64,000 bases of DNA from Apostichopus japonicus (GCF_037975245.1 NC_092561.1:15569001-15633000), one strand, 5' to 3'. Positions 1 to 12,397 are shown, numbered from the stretch's first letter. Notes: generated by a model from the sequence alone, not told the origin. A program made the numbers and translations.

Positions 1-467
1 AAACGAACATCCGCAAGGGGTCATCCAAGTAAGATAGCAACTCATACCCGTTGCGCGAAATGTCACGTAAAGCGACTGGGAAATCTTCAAATTACTCTTT
101 TTCGGAAAATCGTCGGGGACAACGATTTTTGCTGATTGAATTTTGTTCTTTAATGTATAAAGATTAAATCCTGGAAATAAGCCGCGATTTTGTGAAGCAT
201 AAAACGAGATAAACAGTATTTCCCGAAAATCGATTATATCGTGTAACACTCGACAGAGAGAGAAAAAATCGAGGAAAACGTTAAAATATCTTGGGTAATT
301 TTGTTTTAAACATATCCCATCCGAATTTTGGTCTTAAATCTCCCTTTTTATATTTAAGAACTGTCAGTGAAGAGAGCCTATTTCCAGAGGGCAGAAAGCC
401 CCTGAAAGCCAAAAACGCCCTGGCCAGTCTTATCCTCTCTCACAGGGCAAAAAGCCCCTGGCCGCTA
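1..467. mobile_element. Right end of a second insertion abutting H2A
   Basis: This stretch replaces the normal H2B-H2A promoter and the first 12 or so H2A codons of unit 1. It shows no similarity by eye to any other H2A upstream region. Near its right end lie three imperfect copies of a GGGC-AAAAG-CCCCTGG module (389-404, 407-425, 445-463), and it ends CCGCTAGCA directly before the H2A body. The right end of the 19-kb insertion near 48350-48373 has a similar arrangement, ending GTCGCTAGAT. An 8-bp perfect hairpin (AAAATCGT, 106-113, with 122-129) is also present. I see no gene here. I infer that it is the right edge of an element inserted at the same H2A site; the left edge is outside the window. 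Confidence 0.55.
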
Positions 468-815
468 GCAAAGGCCAAGAGTCGATCTGCAAGAGCAGGG
501 CTTCAATTCCCAGTAGGTCGTGTACACAGGTTCCTGCGAAGAGGAAATTACGCCCAGAGGATCGGCGCTGGCGCACCCGTCTACCTGGCTGCCGTACTAG
601 AGTACCTCGCCGCCGAGATCTTGGAATTGGCCGGTAACGCTGCACGTGACAACAAGAAGACCAGGATCATCCCCCGTCATCTCCAACTCGCCATCCGAAA
701 CGACGAGGAGTTGAACAAACTCTTGAGCGGAGTCACCATCGCCCAGGGAGGTGTTCTTCCAAACATCCAGGCTGTCCTTCTACCCAAGAAGACATCCGGA
801 GGCAAGAAGGCTTAA
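468..815 (+). pseudogene. H2A: Histone H2A, 5'-truncated (unit 1)
   Basis: From GCAAAGGCC at 468 onward the sequence matches the intact H2A genes base for base through the stop codon and stem-loop, so residues from about 13 to the C-terminus are present. The first codons and the promoter are replaced by foreign DNA. The frame stays open upstream to a TAA at 282-284, but it has no ATG, so normal initiation is not possible from what is visible. The 3' processing signals (854-869 and 880-888) are intact. It is either a dead copy or the right part of an H2A split by an insertion whose left part lies before the window. Confidence 0.85.
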
Positions 816-853
816 AGGGGAGGTTGCATTGCAATCGCCCATCGATTACCAAC

Positions 854-869
854 GGCTCTTTTAAGGGCC
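854..869 (+). terminator. Histone 3' stem-loop, H2A unit 1
   Basis: GGCTCTTTTAAGGGCC forms a 6-bp stem with a 4-nt loop and one G-U wobble, starting 39 nt after the H2A stop. It fits the SLBP-bound stem-loop of replication-dependent histone mRNAs. A purine-rich histone downstream element, CCAGAAAGA (880-888), follows 10 nt later and would pair with U7 snRNA. Confidence 0.95.
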
Positions 870-960
870 ATCAAATCACCCAGAAAGATATACTCATTCC
901 TCTCCTCAAACATGCTTGCGTCAGTGTCTTATTTCTCCTTTTAAGTTAGATGTATCAGCT

Positions 961-1029
961 AGCTGCAACCCCAATAATCGTGGGGCTTCGGACCCTCAGC
1001 CAAAAACCAAAGGTCAGAAACCCCAAGAT
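961..1029. repeat. 69-bp module shared with the insertion terminus
   Basis: The module starts AGCTGCA and includes GGGGCTTCGGACCC (982-995) and GGTCAGAAACCCC (1012-1024). By hand alignment it matches 29312-29380, the first bases of the 19-kb insertion, at 62 of 69 positions without gaps. A copy sits about 146 nt after the H2A stop in every unit. I infer that it is a fossil terminus of the same element family. Its function is unknown. Confidence 0.75.
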
Positions 1030-1447
1030 TTGATTGAAAACTCCTGCTGGACAGAAAACTAACATCCCATAAAAAAAAAAAAAAAATAAAGAAAATATAT
1101 ATAATGTATGTAGGGAACTTTTCACATGATTTTGGCCGCAGGTTTTATGAATTAAGTATTTAGCAAGAGATCTTGGATTAGGGGATAAAGGGAACTTTAT
1201 TATTATTATTATTATGAATAATTTTTGTAACTTTTTGGGTTTGAAATAAAAATAGATATTGTGTTTGGCTGCTTCAATGAGCTTACTGGTAGCAATGCAT
1301 CTGGGGGTGTTAAGTCAGATCCTAAGGGCTTTGTTATTAATAGTCTTAGAAATTTGAAACTTGTAACAACTAACGAGGCATATACTACCGCAAGTATTAA
1401 TCGTTTCGCACCTTTCAATGTTATTAAGTCTGGAAATTTTTGTCGGT

Positions 1448-1569
1448 GTGTTACGTAATCAATTCGCAAAGCCAAGCCGAGGGAACGAGCATCAGCTCAA
1501 ATTTTCCCCCGATCTACTGCGAGAGCCTATTGAAATGCCCGAGGCAGGTAAACTGTTATGGCAGTGGTA
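1448..1569 (-). repeat. Inverted element, arm A (tRNA-like)
   Basis: The reverse complement of this 122-bp segment resembles arm B (4174-4311). Shared blocks include TTACGTAA, GGGAACGAGC, TGCCCGAGGCA and GGCAGTGGTA. Read on the minus strand it has a D-arm-like GGCTC-CGC-GTAGATC and a later GCTCGTTCCC, which recall the A and B boxes of tRNA-derived elements but are degenerate. Other copies: 7220-7341, 12992-13113, 18743-18864, 24515-24636, 49360-49481, 55126-55247 and 60898-61019. Confidence 0.6.
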
Positions 1570-1720
1570 TTAAATTTAAGATCCGTGCTTTGAACGATAG
1601 AGATATTACTACGTTTTTAAGATTTACTTCTCTTGTATTGGAGATCGTTAACATACACGCTGATGTGTGTCAACCCATGTTAACACGCTTATAATACAAA
1701 GGCGATTAGGATAGAGGATC

Positions 1721-1752
<32 letters not shown>

Positions 1753-1969
1753 GATTAGGGGTTATGATTATGAGTTAGGGATAAGCTCACTTTGATTATT
1801 TATTAGTGAATTGCATCATGCACGAAGGGAATCACCAACCACCCAGCATAGAAGTAATAATAACAATAATAATGATAATCATTTAAAAAATAATAATAAT
1901 AATAATAATGAGACGACAAGTTGCATGTTCGGAGGGAGAGAAAAATCTGCTCTAACTGGTAGATATGAT

Positions 1970-1985
1970 GGCCCTTAAAAGAGCC
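1970..1985 (-). terminator. Histone 3' stem-loop, H3 unit 1
   Basis: On the minus strand this reads GGCTCTTTTAAGGGCC, downstream of the H3 stop. The following element is CCAGTTAGA (1951-1959), less purine-rich than in H2A and H4. Confidence 0.94.
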
Positions 1986-2021
1986 GTTGGTTTTCGAGAA
2001 TCCGTCGGAGACAGATACGAT

Positions 2022-3492
<1,471 letters not shown>

Positions 3493-3531
3493 ATGCATCT
3501 TTCCTGTCACGAAGACGAATCGAAATCCAAC

Positions 3532-3547
3532 GGCTCTTTTAAGGGCC
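3532..3547 (+). terminator. Histone 3' stem-loop, H4 unit 1
   Basis: GGCTCTTTTAAGGGCC begins 40 nt after the H4 stop, with the U7-type element CCAGAGAGA at 3559-3567. Confidence 0.95.
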
Positions 3548-4047
3548 ATCAAATATCCCCAGAGAGAGTTACTCATTCCTCTCCCTCGAAACATGCAATT
3601 CGTCGTCTTAATTCTTTTCTTTGTGTGAGTGAATGTATGTGTGTGTGTATGTATACGCCAGCATCGGGCAAAATAAGTTATATGCATAGGCAATTTTGCT
3701 AGAAATTTCAAAACACCGTAATTGAAATCCACCCCCTCCCTCAAGTGAAGTCCCCCCCCCCCTTTAGTAATCCCTACCTAATTGGCTCTCCAGTTCCGAC
3801 CTCCTGTTTATTTATATAGACAACTTTCCCTAGAAAAAAAAAAACAAGTGTCTATTCTACAAAACTTCAATATTATCCCCGTAGGACCTCTTGCGAAGGT
3901 CGAGCAGGGGTAAACTCCTTTTATTTATACTCAAGTGAAGTCGGTTATTATACGTAATAAAATTCTGCAACAACCCCCAGTTCACCAATACAGCAAACCA
4001 GTGAAGTTCTAAGACATACGACCCAACAAGCAAGACAATACGAACTT

Positions 4048-4071
4048 CCCCCACCCCTCCACCCCCCTCCC
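4048..4071 (-). other. Potential G-quadruplex tract
   Basis: The plus strand has C5-A-C4-TCCA-C6-T-C3, so the minus strand has four G runs with short loops. It is present in each unit (for example 9820-9843) in the spacer where H4 and H2B transcription converges. Confidence 0.5.
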
Positions 4072-4173
4072 GAATCGCTACTTGTCCATTGAACACAATG
4101 CATGCACGACTGTACCGTTACACGATTAGTCCCAAATGTGAGACAACATATCATTTGAAAATGCGCCCTTTTT

Positions 4174-4311
4174 TACCACTGCCAGAACAGTTTCCCTTGC
4201 CTCGGGCATTTTATTTGGCTCACGCGGTAGATCACTGGTAATGTGAGCCGAGGAAGTTACTTTTCCAAGCTCGTTCCCTTCGCTAGGCTTGGCGAGTCGA
4301 TTACGTAACAC
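4174..4311 (+). repeat. Inverted element, arm B (tRNA-like)
   Basis: This 138-bp partner of arm A is in opposite orientation, so the two arms bracket the H3-H4 pair. It contains a perfect 7-bp hairpin (GGCTCAC paired with GTGAGCC), a D-arm-like GGCTCACGCGGTAGATCA resembling a Pol III A box, and about 50 nt later GCTCGTTCCC, a weak B-box match. It ends with TTACGTAAC. It could be a degenerate tRNA-derived SINE or an unrecognised small RNA. Other copies: 9946-10083, 15717-15854, 21457-21594, 27236-27373, 52079-52216, 57852-57989 and 63615-63752. Confidence 0.55.
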
Positions 4312-5210
4312 GCATGCTATTGTTCCAGACTAATTAGCTAGAAAGGTGCAGAAGTTGACAGTGGCGAAAAATGAACGTCAGTCTTACTAAAGAGCGGATT
4401 TTCATATGTGGCTATGTCGCGATCATCGCAAGTGAAACTATTGAGTGTTTGTGTGTGGTGGGGGAGGACCTAGAGGTTATTTATCGTTATTGTTGGATTT
4501 ATTATGGATTATTATGGATTCTAATACCTGCCTGTCTTGTCTCCTTACACCGTACAAACCTAGCAGAACCCTACGGTCATCATCGCAGGAATTGCTCAAG
4601 GAGAAGAGAACAAGATGCAAGACCGGCGACAGAGCCTTCTCAGTCAGCGCTCCCAGAATGCCTATACCGAACTCTGTGAGTGTATGCATTTCTCTTACCA
4701 CTTTTAAAAACTGCTTTGAAAGCATATTATGTTCGACTCGCTTTTACTGTGTGATTGACTGTGTTTTAACTGTCATTGTGCATAGATACTACGTTTGGAA
4801 CTAGTTACTTAATTCTGAACATTTGATTTTTTTAAATATTTATCTTTCATTTATTTAGTACGTTTAGACTCTATTTTGTATCGTTTAGTATTGGGTATTT
4901 GATCTGTTTTAGGATTTTGTAATAATTCTCATACTGTAATGTTTTTTTTTTTTTGTAATTTAAAAATTTTCATTTATTTACTACGTTTAGGGCTCTATTT
5001 TGTATCGTTTAGTATTTAGGCTTTTACAATAATTCTCTTACTGTACTATAGTTCCTCATACTTATATATATTTAAACCTGGACTATGATTGAATCTATTT
5101 ACATGCTTCTGAAATTGTTTTGGAGTATATGCGTTTTAGTATCGTTTAGTACGGGTGTGTTTTTTTTATATTGTTGCCTTTGGCTTTTACTTTTTTTCTC
5201 TTTTTTTTGC

Positions 5211-5264
5211 GCAGCTTTGCTGATTATGCGCTATATAAATATCACTTATTAATATTATTATTAT
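5211..5264 (+). repeat. SINE/LINE-like 3' tail
   Basis: TTATGCGCTATATAAATATC followed by a TTATTAATATTATTATTAT run resembles the GCGCTATATAAAT plus ATT-repeat 3' tail of many non-LTR retroposons in marine animals. The SINE body upstream is not recognisable. Units 4, 5 and 6 carry GCGCTACATAAAT instead. Confidence 0.5.
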
Positions 5265-5419
5265 CGATAAATGGGCCCCAGAACGTGATCAACTACACGG
5301 TCAATGGCTTGAGAGTAACAGGTACATATGATACAATGTAAGATTACTTAAAATAAGAGACAACGAAACTGCATGTTTGAGGAGGGGGAGATAAGTCTGC
5401 CGTTTCTGGAATATAGGAT

Positions 5420-5435
5420 GGCCCTTAAAAGAGCC
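5420..5435 (-). terminator. Histone 3' stem-loop, H2B unit 1
   Basis: On the minus strand this reads GGCTCTTTTAAGGGCC after the H2B stop. The downstream element reads CCAGAAACGG (minus strand, ending about 5400). Confidence 0.94.
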
Positions 5436-5470
5436 GTTGGATGTCGAGCCTTCTACACGAGAAGAACAAT

Positions 5471-5842
5471 CTACTTGGAGGTGGTGTACTTGGTGACAGC
5501 CTTGGTACCCTCTGAGACGGCATGCTTGGCGAGCTCACCAGGCAGCAACAGTCTGACGGCGGTCTGGACCTCCCGACTGGTGATGGTGGACTTCCTGTTG
5601 TAGTGGGCCAAACGGGAAGCTTCGGCGGCGATACGCTCGAAGATGTCGTTCACGAAGCTGTTCATGATAGACATAGCACGGCTAGAGATACCGGTGTCTG
5701 GGTGGACCTGCTTCATGACTTTGTAGATGTAGATACTGTAAGTCTCACGCCTGGTCCTTCGCCTCTTCTTGTCTCCTGGGTTGCGAGGTGCCTTGGACTT
5801 GGCGGCCTTCTTTGCTCCCTTTCCTGCAGCTTTTGGTGCCAT
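5471..5842 (-). CDS. H2B: Histone H2B (unit 1)
   Basis: This encodes a 123-residue H2B, partner of H2A in the dimers that flank the H3-H4 tetramer. Its short Lys/Ala/Pro tail starts [11 protein letters not shown], followed by a basic block KKRRRTRR that matches the H2B repression region near the DNA gyres. The histone fold starts [19 protein letters not shown], with the usual RLAHYN and [12 protein letters not shown] segments, and the C-terminus AVTKYTTSK holds the conserved ubiquitination lysine (mature K117). It lacks the long SPKK-rich tail of sea-urchin sperm H2B, so it is a somatic or early type. It is intronless and diverges from the H2A of the next unit. A TATA-like ATAAATAC lies about 75-82 nt upstream (5917-5924, minus strand). 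Confidence 0.98.
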   Translation of the reverse strand: MAPKAAGKGAKKAAKSKAPRNPGDKKRRRTRRETYSIYIYKVMKQVHPDTGISSRAMSIMNSFVNDIFERIAAEASRLAHYNRKSTITSREVQTAVRLLLPGELAKHAVSEGTKAVTKYTTSK

Positions 5843-6206
5843 TTTGGACGTGAAGTTTTCGTTGCGATACGGTAAGTAAAGCGATGAATGAATGAGTGTC
5901 CTCCACGCTGCGAAATGTATTTATGACAGATTTGATATCACTTCAGCGAAGCAGAAAAACTTCCCATATTGACAAAGCACGTGCTATGCATTGCACAGCA
6001 CACACGAGCTGGCCAATCACAATGCGGAAGCTTTTCTTAATTCTTTCACGCATTGTACGATCAGGGCAAAGGGTGGCATAGAATCCCCTCATAAGGGCAC
6101 TGTGCTGTAGCTTTAGAGTCCGGACTACTTGAATGAGAGCTTTCCGGCAGGCAAATCATTTCTTTGATTCGTTTCAAGTCGAAAACATACCCAAATTTAC
6201 TTCATC
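5843..6206. promoter_or_regulatory. Divergent H2B-H2A promoter region
   Basis: These 364 bp lie between the H2B and H2A start codons. H2B has ATAAATAC at 5917-5924 (minus strand). H2A has a weaker CATAAGGG at 6090-6097. A single CCAAT at 6013-6017 sits roughly midway and may serve both genes. GCACGTGC (5977-5984) contains an E-box, and TATGCATTGC just after it loosely resembles an octamer site. Start sites are not shown by the sequence. Confidence 0.65.
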
Positions 6207-6587
6207 ATGACTGGCAGGGGCAAAGGTGGTAAGGCCAGGGCAAAGGCCAAGAGTCGATCTGCAAGAGCAGGGCTTCAATTCCCAGTAGGTCGTGTACACA
6301 GGTTCCTGCGAAGAGGAAATTACGCCCAGAGGATCGGCGCTGGCGCACCCGTCTACCTGGCTGCCGTACTAGAGTACCTCGCCGCCGAGATCTTGGAATT
6401 GGCCGGTAACGCTGCACGTGACAACAAGAAGACCAGGATCATCCCCCGTCATCTCCAACTCGCCATCCGAAACGACGAGGAGTTGAACAAACTCTTGAGC
6501 GGAGTCACCATCGCCCAGGGAGGTGTTCTTCCAAACATCCAGGCTGTCCTTCTACCCAAGAAGACATCCGGAGGCAAGAAGGCTTAA
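6207..6587 (+). CDS. H2A: Histone H2A (unit 2), first intact copy
   Basis: This encodes a 126-residue core H2A. The tail starts [21 protein letters not shown], unusual in having Thr rather than Ser after the initiator Met. The fold follows with [14 protein letters not shown], the [12 protein letters not shown] alpha-2 helix and [15 protein letters not shown]. Acidic-patch residues are conserved (E55, E60, E63, D89, E90, E91 in mature numbering, one less than human). The docking domain [14 protein letters not shown] is followed by [12 protein letters not shown], which holds the conserved ubiquitination lysines and ends without SQ(E/D)Y or a long tail, so it is neither H2A.X nor H2A.Z. The ATG was chosen because it starts the canonical tail. 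It is intronless and shares its promoter region with the upstream H2B. Confidence 0.98.
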   Translation: MTGRGKGGKARAKAKSRSARAGLQFPVGRVHRFLRRGNYAQRIGAGAPVYLAAVLEYLAAEILELAGNAARDNKKTRIIPRHLQLAIRNDEELNKLLSGVTIAQGGVLPNIQAVLLPKKTSGGKKA

Positions 6588-6625
6588 AGGGGAGGTTGCA
6601 TTGCAATCGCCCATCGATTACCAAC

Positions 6626-6641
6626 GGCTCTTTTAAGGGCC
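6626..6641 (+). terminator. Histone 3' stem-loop, H2A unit 2
   Basis: Canonical stem-loop 39 nt after the stop, with CCAGAAAGA 10 nt further on. Confidence 0.95.
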
Positions 6642-7492
6642 ATCAAATCACCCAGAAAGATATACTCATTCCTCTCCTCAAACATGCTTGCGTCAGTGTC
6701 TTATTTCTCCTTTTAAGTTAGATGTATCAGCTAGCTGCAACCCCAATAATCGTGGGGCTTCGGACCCTCAGCCAAAAACCAAAGGTCAGAAACCCCAAGA
6801 TTTGATTGAAAACTCCTGCTGGACAGAAAACTAACATCCCATAAAAAAAATAAAAAAATAAAGAAAATATATATAATGTATGTAGGGAACTTTTCACATG
6901 ATTTTGGCCGCAGGTTTTATGAATTAAGTATTTAGCAAGAGATCTTGGATTAGGGGATAAAGGGAACTTTATTATTATTATTATTATGAATAATTTTTGT
7001 AACTTTTTGGGTTTGAAATAAAAATAGATATTGTGTTTGGCTGCTTCAATGAGCTTACTGGTAGCAATGCATCTGGGGGTGTTAAGTCAGATCCTAAGGG
7101 CTTTGTTATTAATAGTCTTAGAAATTTGAAACTTGTAACAACTAACGAGGCATATACTACCGCAAGTATTAATCGTTTCGCACCTTTCAATGTTATTAAG
7201 TCTGGAAATTTTTGTCGGTGTGTTACGTAATCAATTCGCAAAGCCAAGCCGAGGGAACGAGCATCAGCTCAAATTTTCCCCCGATCTACTGCGAGAGCCT
7301 ATTGAAATGCCCGAGGCAGGTAAACTGTTATGGCAGTGGTATTAAATTTAAGATCCGTGCTTTGAACGATAGAGATATTACTACGTTTTTAAGATTTACT
7401 TCTCTTGTATTGGAGATCGTTAACATACACGCTGATGTGTGTCAACCCATGTTAACACGCTTATAATACAAAGGCGATTAGGATAGAGGATC

Positions 7493-7524
<32 letters not shown>

Positions 7525-7741
7525 GATTAGGGGTTATGATTATGAGTTAGGGATAAGCTCACTTTGATTATTTATTAGTGAATTGCATCATGCACGAAGG
7601 GAATCACCAACCACCCAGCATAGAAGTAATAATAACAATAATAATGATAATCATTTAAAAAATAATAATAATAATAATAATGAGACGACAAGTTGCATGT
7701 TCGGAGGGAGAGAAAAATCTGCTCTAACTGGTAGATATGAT

Positions 7742-7757
7742 GGCCCTTAAAAGAGCC
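7742..7757 (-). terminator. Histone 3' stem-loop, H3 unit 2
   Basis: Minus-strand stem-loop downstream of the H3 stop at 7794. Confidence 0.94.
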
Positions 7758-7793
7758 GTTGGTTTTCGAGAATCCGTCGGAGACAGATACGAT

Positions 7794-9264
<1,471 letters not shown>

Positions 9265-9303
9265 ATGCATCTTTCCTGTCACGAAGACGAATCGAAATCC
9301 AAC

Positions 9304-9319
9304 GGCTCTTTTAAGGGCC
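9304..9319 (+). terminator. Histone 3' stem-loop, H4 unit 2
   Basis: Canonical stem-loop followed by CCAGAGAGA. Confidence 0.95.
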
Positions 9320-11191
9320 ATCAAATATCCCCAGAGAGAGTTACTCATTCCTCTCCCTCGAAACATGCAATTCGTCGTCTTAATTCTTTTCTTTGTGTGA
9401 GTGAATGTATGTGTGTGTGTATGTATACGCCAGCATCGGGCAAAATAAGTTATATGCATAGGCAATTTTGCTAGAAATTTCAAAACACCGTAATTGAAAT
9501 CCACCCCCTCCCTCAAGTGAAGTCCCCCCCCCCTTTAGTAATCCCTACCTAATTGGCTCTCCAGTTCCGACCTCCTGTTTATTTATATAGACAACTTTCC
9601 CTAGAAAAAAAAAAAACAAGTGTCTATTCTACAAAACTTCAATATTATCCCCGTAGGACCTCTTGCGAAGGTCGAGCAGGGGTAAACTCCTTTTATTTAT
9701 ACTCAAGTGAAGTCGGTTATTATACGTAATAAAATTCTGCAACAACCCCCAGTTCACCAATACAGCAAACCAGTGAAGTTCTAAGACATACGACCCAACA
9801 AGCAAGACAATACGAACTTCCCCCACCCCTCCACCCCCCTCCCGAATCGCTACTTGTCCATTGAACACAATGCATGCACGACTGTACCGTTACACGATTA
9901 GTCCCAAATGTGAGACAACATATCATTTGAAAATGCGCCCTTTTTTACCACTGCCAGAACAGTTTCCCTTGCCTCGGGCATTTTATTTGGCTCACGCGGT
10001 AGATCACTGGTAATGTGAGCCGAGGAAGTTACTTTTCCAAGCTCGTTCCCTTCGCTAGGCTTGGCGAGTCGATTACGTAACACGCATGCTATTGTTCCAG
10101 ACTAATTAGCTAGAAAGGTGCAGAAGTTGACAGTGGCGAAAAATGAACGTCAGTCTTACTAAAGAGCGGATTTTCATATGTGGCTATGTCGCGATCATCG
10201 CAAGTGAAACTATTGAGTGTTTGTGTGTGGTGGGGGAGGACCTAGAGGTTATTTATCGTTATTGTTGGATTTATTATGGATTATTATGGATTCTAATACC
10301 TGCCTGTCTTGTCTCCTTACACCGTACAAACCTAGCAGAACCCTACGGTCATCATCGCAGGAATTGCTCAAGGAGAAGAGAACAAGATGCAAGACCGGCG
10401 ACAGAGCCTTCTCAGTCAGCGCTCCCAGAATGCCTATACCGAACTCTGTGAGTGTATGCATTTCTCTTACCACTTTTAAAAACTGCTTTGAAAGCATATT
10501 ATGTTCGACTCGCTTTTACTGTGTGATTGACTGTGTTTTAACTGTCATTGTGCATAGATACTACGTTTGGAACTAGTTACTTAATTCTGAACATTTGATT
10601 TTTTTAAATATTTATCTTTCATTTATTTAGTACGTTTAGACTCTATTTTGTATCGTTTAGTATTGGGTATTTGATCTGTTTTAGGATTTTGTAATAATTC
10701 TCATACTGTAATGTTTTTTTTTTTTTGTAATTTAAAAATTTTCATTTATTTACTACGTTTAGGGCTCTATTTTGTATCGTTTAGTATTTAGGCTTTTACA
10801 ATAATTCTCTTACTGTACTATAGTTCCTCATACTTATATATATTTAAACCTGGACTATGATTGAATCTATTTACATGCTTCTGAAATTGTTTTGGAGTAT
10901 ATGCGTTTTAGTATCGTTTAGTACGGGTGTGTTTTTTTTATATTGTTGCCTTTGGCTTTTACTTTTTTTCTCTTTTTTTTGCGCAGCTTTGCTGATTATG
11001 CGCTATATAAATATCACTTATTAATATTATTATTATCGATAAATGGGCCCCAGAACGTGATCAACTACACGGTCAATGGCTTGAGAGTAACAGGTACATA
11101 TGATACAATGTAAGATTACTTAAAATAAGAGACAACGAAACTGCATGTTTGAGGAGGGGGAGATAAGTCTGCCGTTTCTGGAATATAGGAT

Positions 11192-11207
11192 GGCCCTTAA
11201 AAGAGCC
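11192..11207 (-). terminator. Histone 3' stem-loop, H2B unit 2
   Basis: Minus-strand stem-loop downstream of the H2B stop at 11243. Confidence 0.94.
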
Positions 11208-11242
11208 GTTGGATGTCGAGCCTTCTACACGAGAAGAACAAT

Positions 11243-11614
11243 CTACTTGGAGGTGGTGTACTTGGTGACAGCCTTGGTACCCTCTGAGACGGCATGCTTG
11301 GCGAGCTCACCAGGCAGCAACAGTCTGACGGCGGTCTGGACCTCCCGACTGGTGATGGTGGACTTCCTGTTGTAGTGGGCCAAACGGGAAGCTTCGGCGG
11401 CGATACGCTCGAAGATGTCGTTCACGAAGCTGTTCATGATAGACATAGCACGGCTAGAGATACCGGTGTCTGGGTGGACCTGCTTCATGACTTTGTAGAT
11501 GTAGATACTGTAAGTCTCACGCCTGGTCCTTCGCCTCTTCTTGTCTCCTGGGTTGCGAGGTGCCTTGGACTTGGCGGCCTTCTTTGCTCCCTTTCCTGCA
11601 GCTTTTGGTGCCAT
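11243..11614 (-). CDS. H2B: Histone H2B (unit 2)
   Basis: 123 residues, identical to the unit 1 protein. It diverges from the H2A at 11979. Confidence 0.98.
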   Translation of the reverse strand: MAPKAAGKGAKKAAKSKAPRNPGDKKRRRTRRETYSIYIYKVMKQVHPDTGISSRAMSIMNSFVNDIFERIAAEASRLAHYNRKSTITSREVQTAVRLLLPGELAKHAVSEGTKAVTKYTTSK

Positions 11615-11978
11615 TTTGGACGTGAAGTTTTCGTTGCGATACGGTAAGTAAAGCGATGAATGAATGAGTGTCCTCCACGCTGCGAAATGTATTTATGACA
11701 GATTTGATATCACTTCAGCGAAGCAGAAAAACTTCCCATATTGACAAAGCACGTGCTATGCATTGCACAGCACACACGAGCTGGCCAATCACAATGCGGA
11801 AGCTTTTCTTAATTCTTTCACGCATTGTACGATCAGGGCAAAGGGTGGCATAGAATCCCCTCATAAGGGCACTGTGCTGTAGCTTTAGAGTCCGGACTAC
11901 TTGAATGAGAGCTTTCCGGCAGGCAAATCATTTCTTTGATTCGTTTCAAGTCGAAAACATACCCAAATTTACTTCATC
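11615..11978. promoter_or_regulatory. Divergent H2B-H2A promoter region (units 2/3)
   Basis: 364 bp with the same shared CCAAT, E-box and TATA-like sites as 5843-6206. Confidence 0.63.
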
Positions 11979-12359
11979 ATGACTGGCAGGGGCAAAGGTG
12001 GTAAGGCCAGGGCAAAGGCCAAGAGTCGATCTGCAAGAGCAGGGCTTCAATTCCCAGTAGGTCGTGTACACAGGTTCCTGCGAAGAGGAAATTACGCCCA
12101 GAGGATCGGCGCTGGCGCACCCGTCTACCTGGCTGCCGTACTAGAGTACCTCGCCGCCGAGATCTTGGAATTGGCCGGTAACGCTGCACGTGACAACAAG
12201 AAGACCAGGATCATCCCCCGTCATCTCCAACTCGCCATCCGAAACGACGAGGAGTTGAACAAACTCTTGAGCGGAGTCACCATCGCCCAGGGAGGTGTTC
12301 TTCCAAACATCCAGGCTGTCCTTCTACCCAAGAAGACATCCGGAGGCAAGAAGGCTTAA
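11979..12359 (+). CDS. H2A: Histone H2A (unit 3)
   Basis: 126 residues, identical to unit 2. Confidence 0.98.
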   Translation: MTGRGKGGKARAKAKSRSARAGLQFPVGRVHRFLRRGNYAQRIGAGAPVYLAAVLEYLAAEILELAGNAARDNKKTRIIPRHLQLAIRNDEELNKLLSGVTIAQGGVLPNIQAVLLPKKTSGGKKA

Positions 12360-12397
12360 AGGGGAGGTTGCATTGCAATCGCCCATCGATTACCAAC

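Larger units (their letters stand above)
816..2021. other. H2A-H3 convergent spacer (unit 1)
   Basis: This is non-coding DNA between the 3' ends of H2A and H3. In order it holds the H2A stem-loop and downstream element, a conserved distal block (891-930), a 69-bp module shared with the 19-kb insertion (961-1029), an A-rich run (about 1070-1100), a TTA microsatellite (about 1198-1216), arm A of an inverted element pair (1448-1569), a TG microsatellite (about 1725-1752), an AAT run (about 1889-1910), a second distal block (1911-1950) and the H3 stem-loop. Microsatellite lengths are the main differences between units. A short open frame at 1261-1458 lacks an ATG and is broken in unit 4. Confidence 0.8.
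3493..5470. other. H4-H2B convergent spacer (unit 1)
   Basis: This 1.98-kb non-coding stretch separates the H4 and H2B 3' ends. It contains the H4 stem-loop, a conserved distal block (3571-3610), a C run near 3753-3764, a C-rich tract whose complement could form a G-quadruplex (4048-4071), arm B of the inverted pair (4174-4311), an unassigned conserved stretch with a splice-donor-like CTCTGTGAGTG near 4672, a tandem duplication with a period of about 123 bp (from 4848 and 4971), T-rich runs, a SINE-like tail (about 5211-5264), the H2B distal block (5356-5400) and the H2B stem-loop. No convincing protein gene is present. Confidence 0.75.

Noticed and set aside
1261-1458. 65-codon frame in the H2A-H3 spacer with a protein-like look
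   Set aside because: It lacks an ATG start and unit 4 has a one-base deletion in its G run plus substitutions, so the frame is not maintained.
4174-4311. A functional tRNA, 5S rRNA or spliceosomal RNA gene
   Set aside because: The A-box-like region is fair but the B-box has two mismatches and no cloverleaf closes. It did not match U1-U7, U12 or 5S patterns that I know.
3493-5470. A hidden H1 gene in the largest spacer
   Set aside because: No frame on either strand shows a winged-helix domain or a Lys/Ala/Pro-rich tail.
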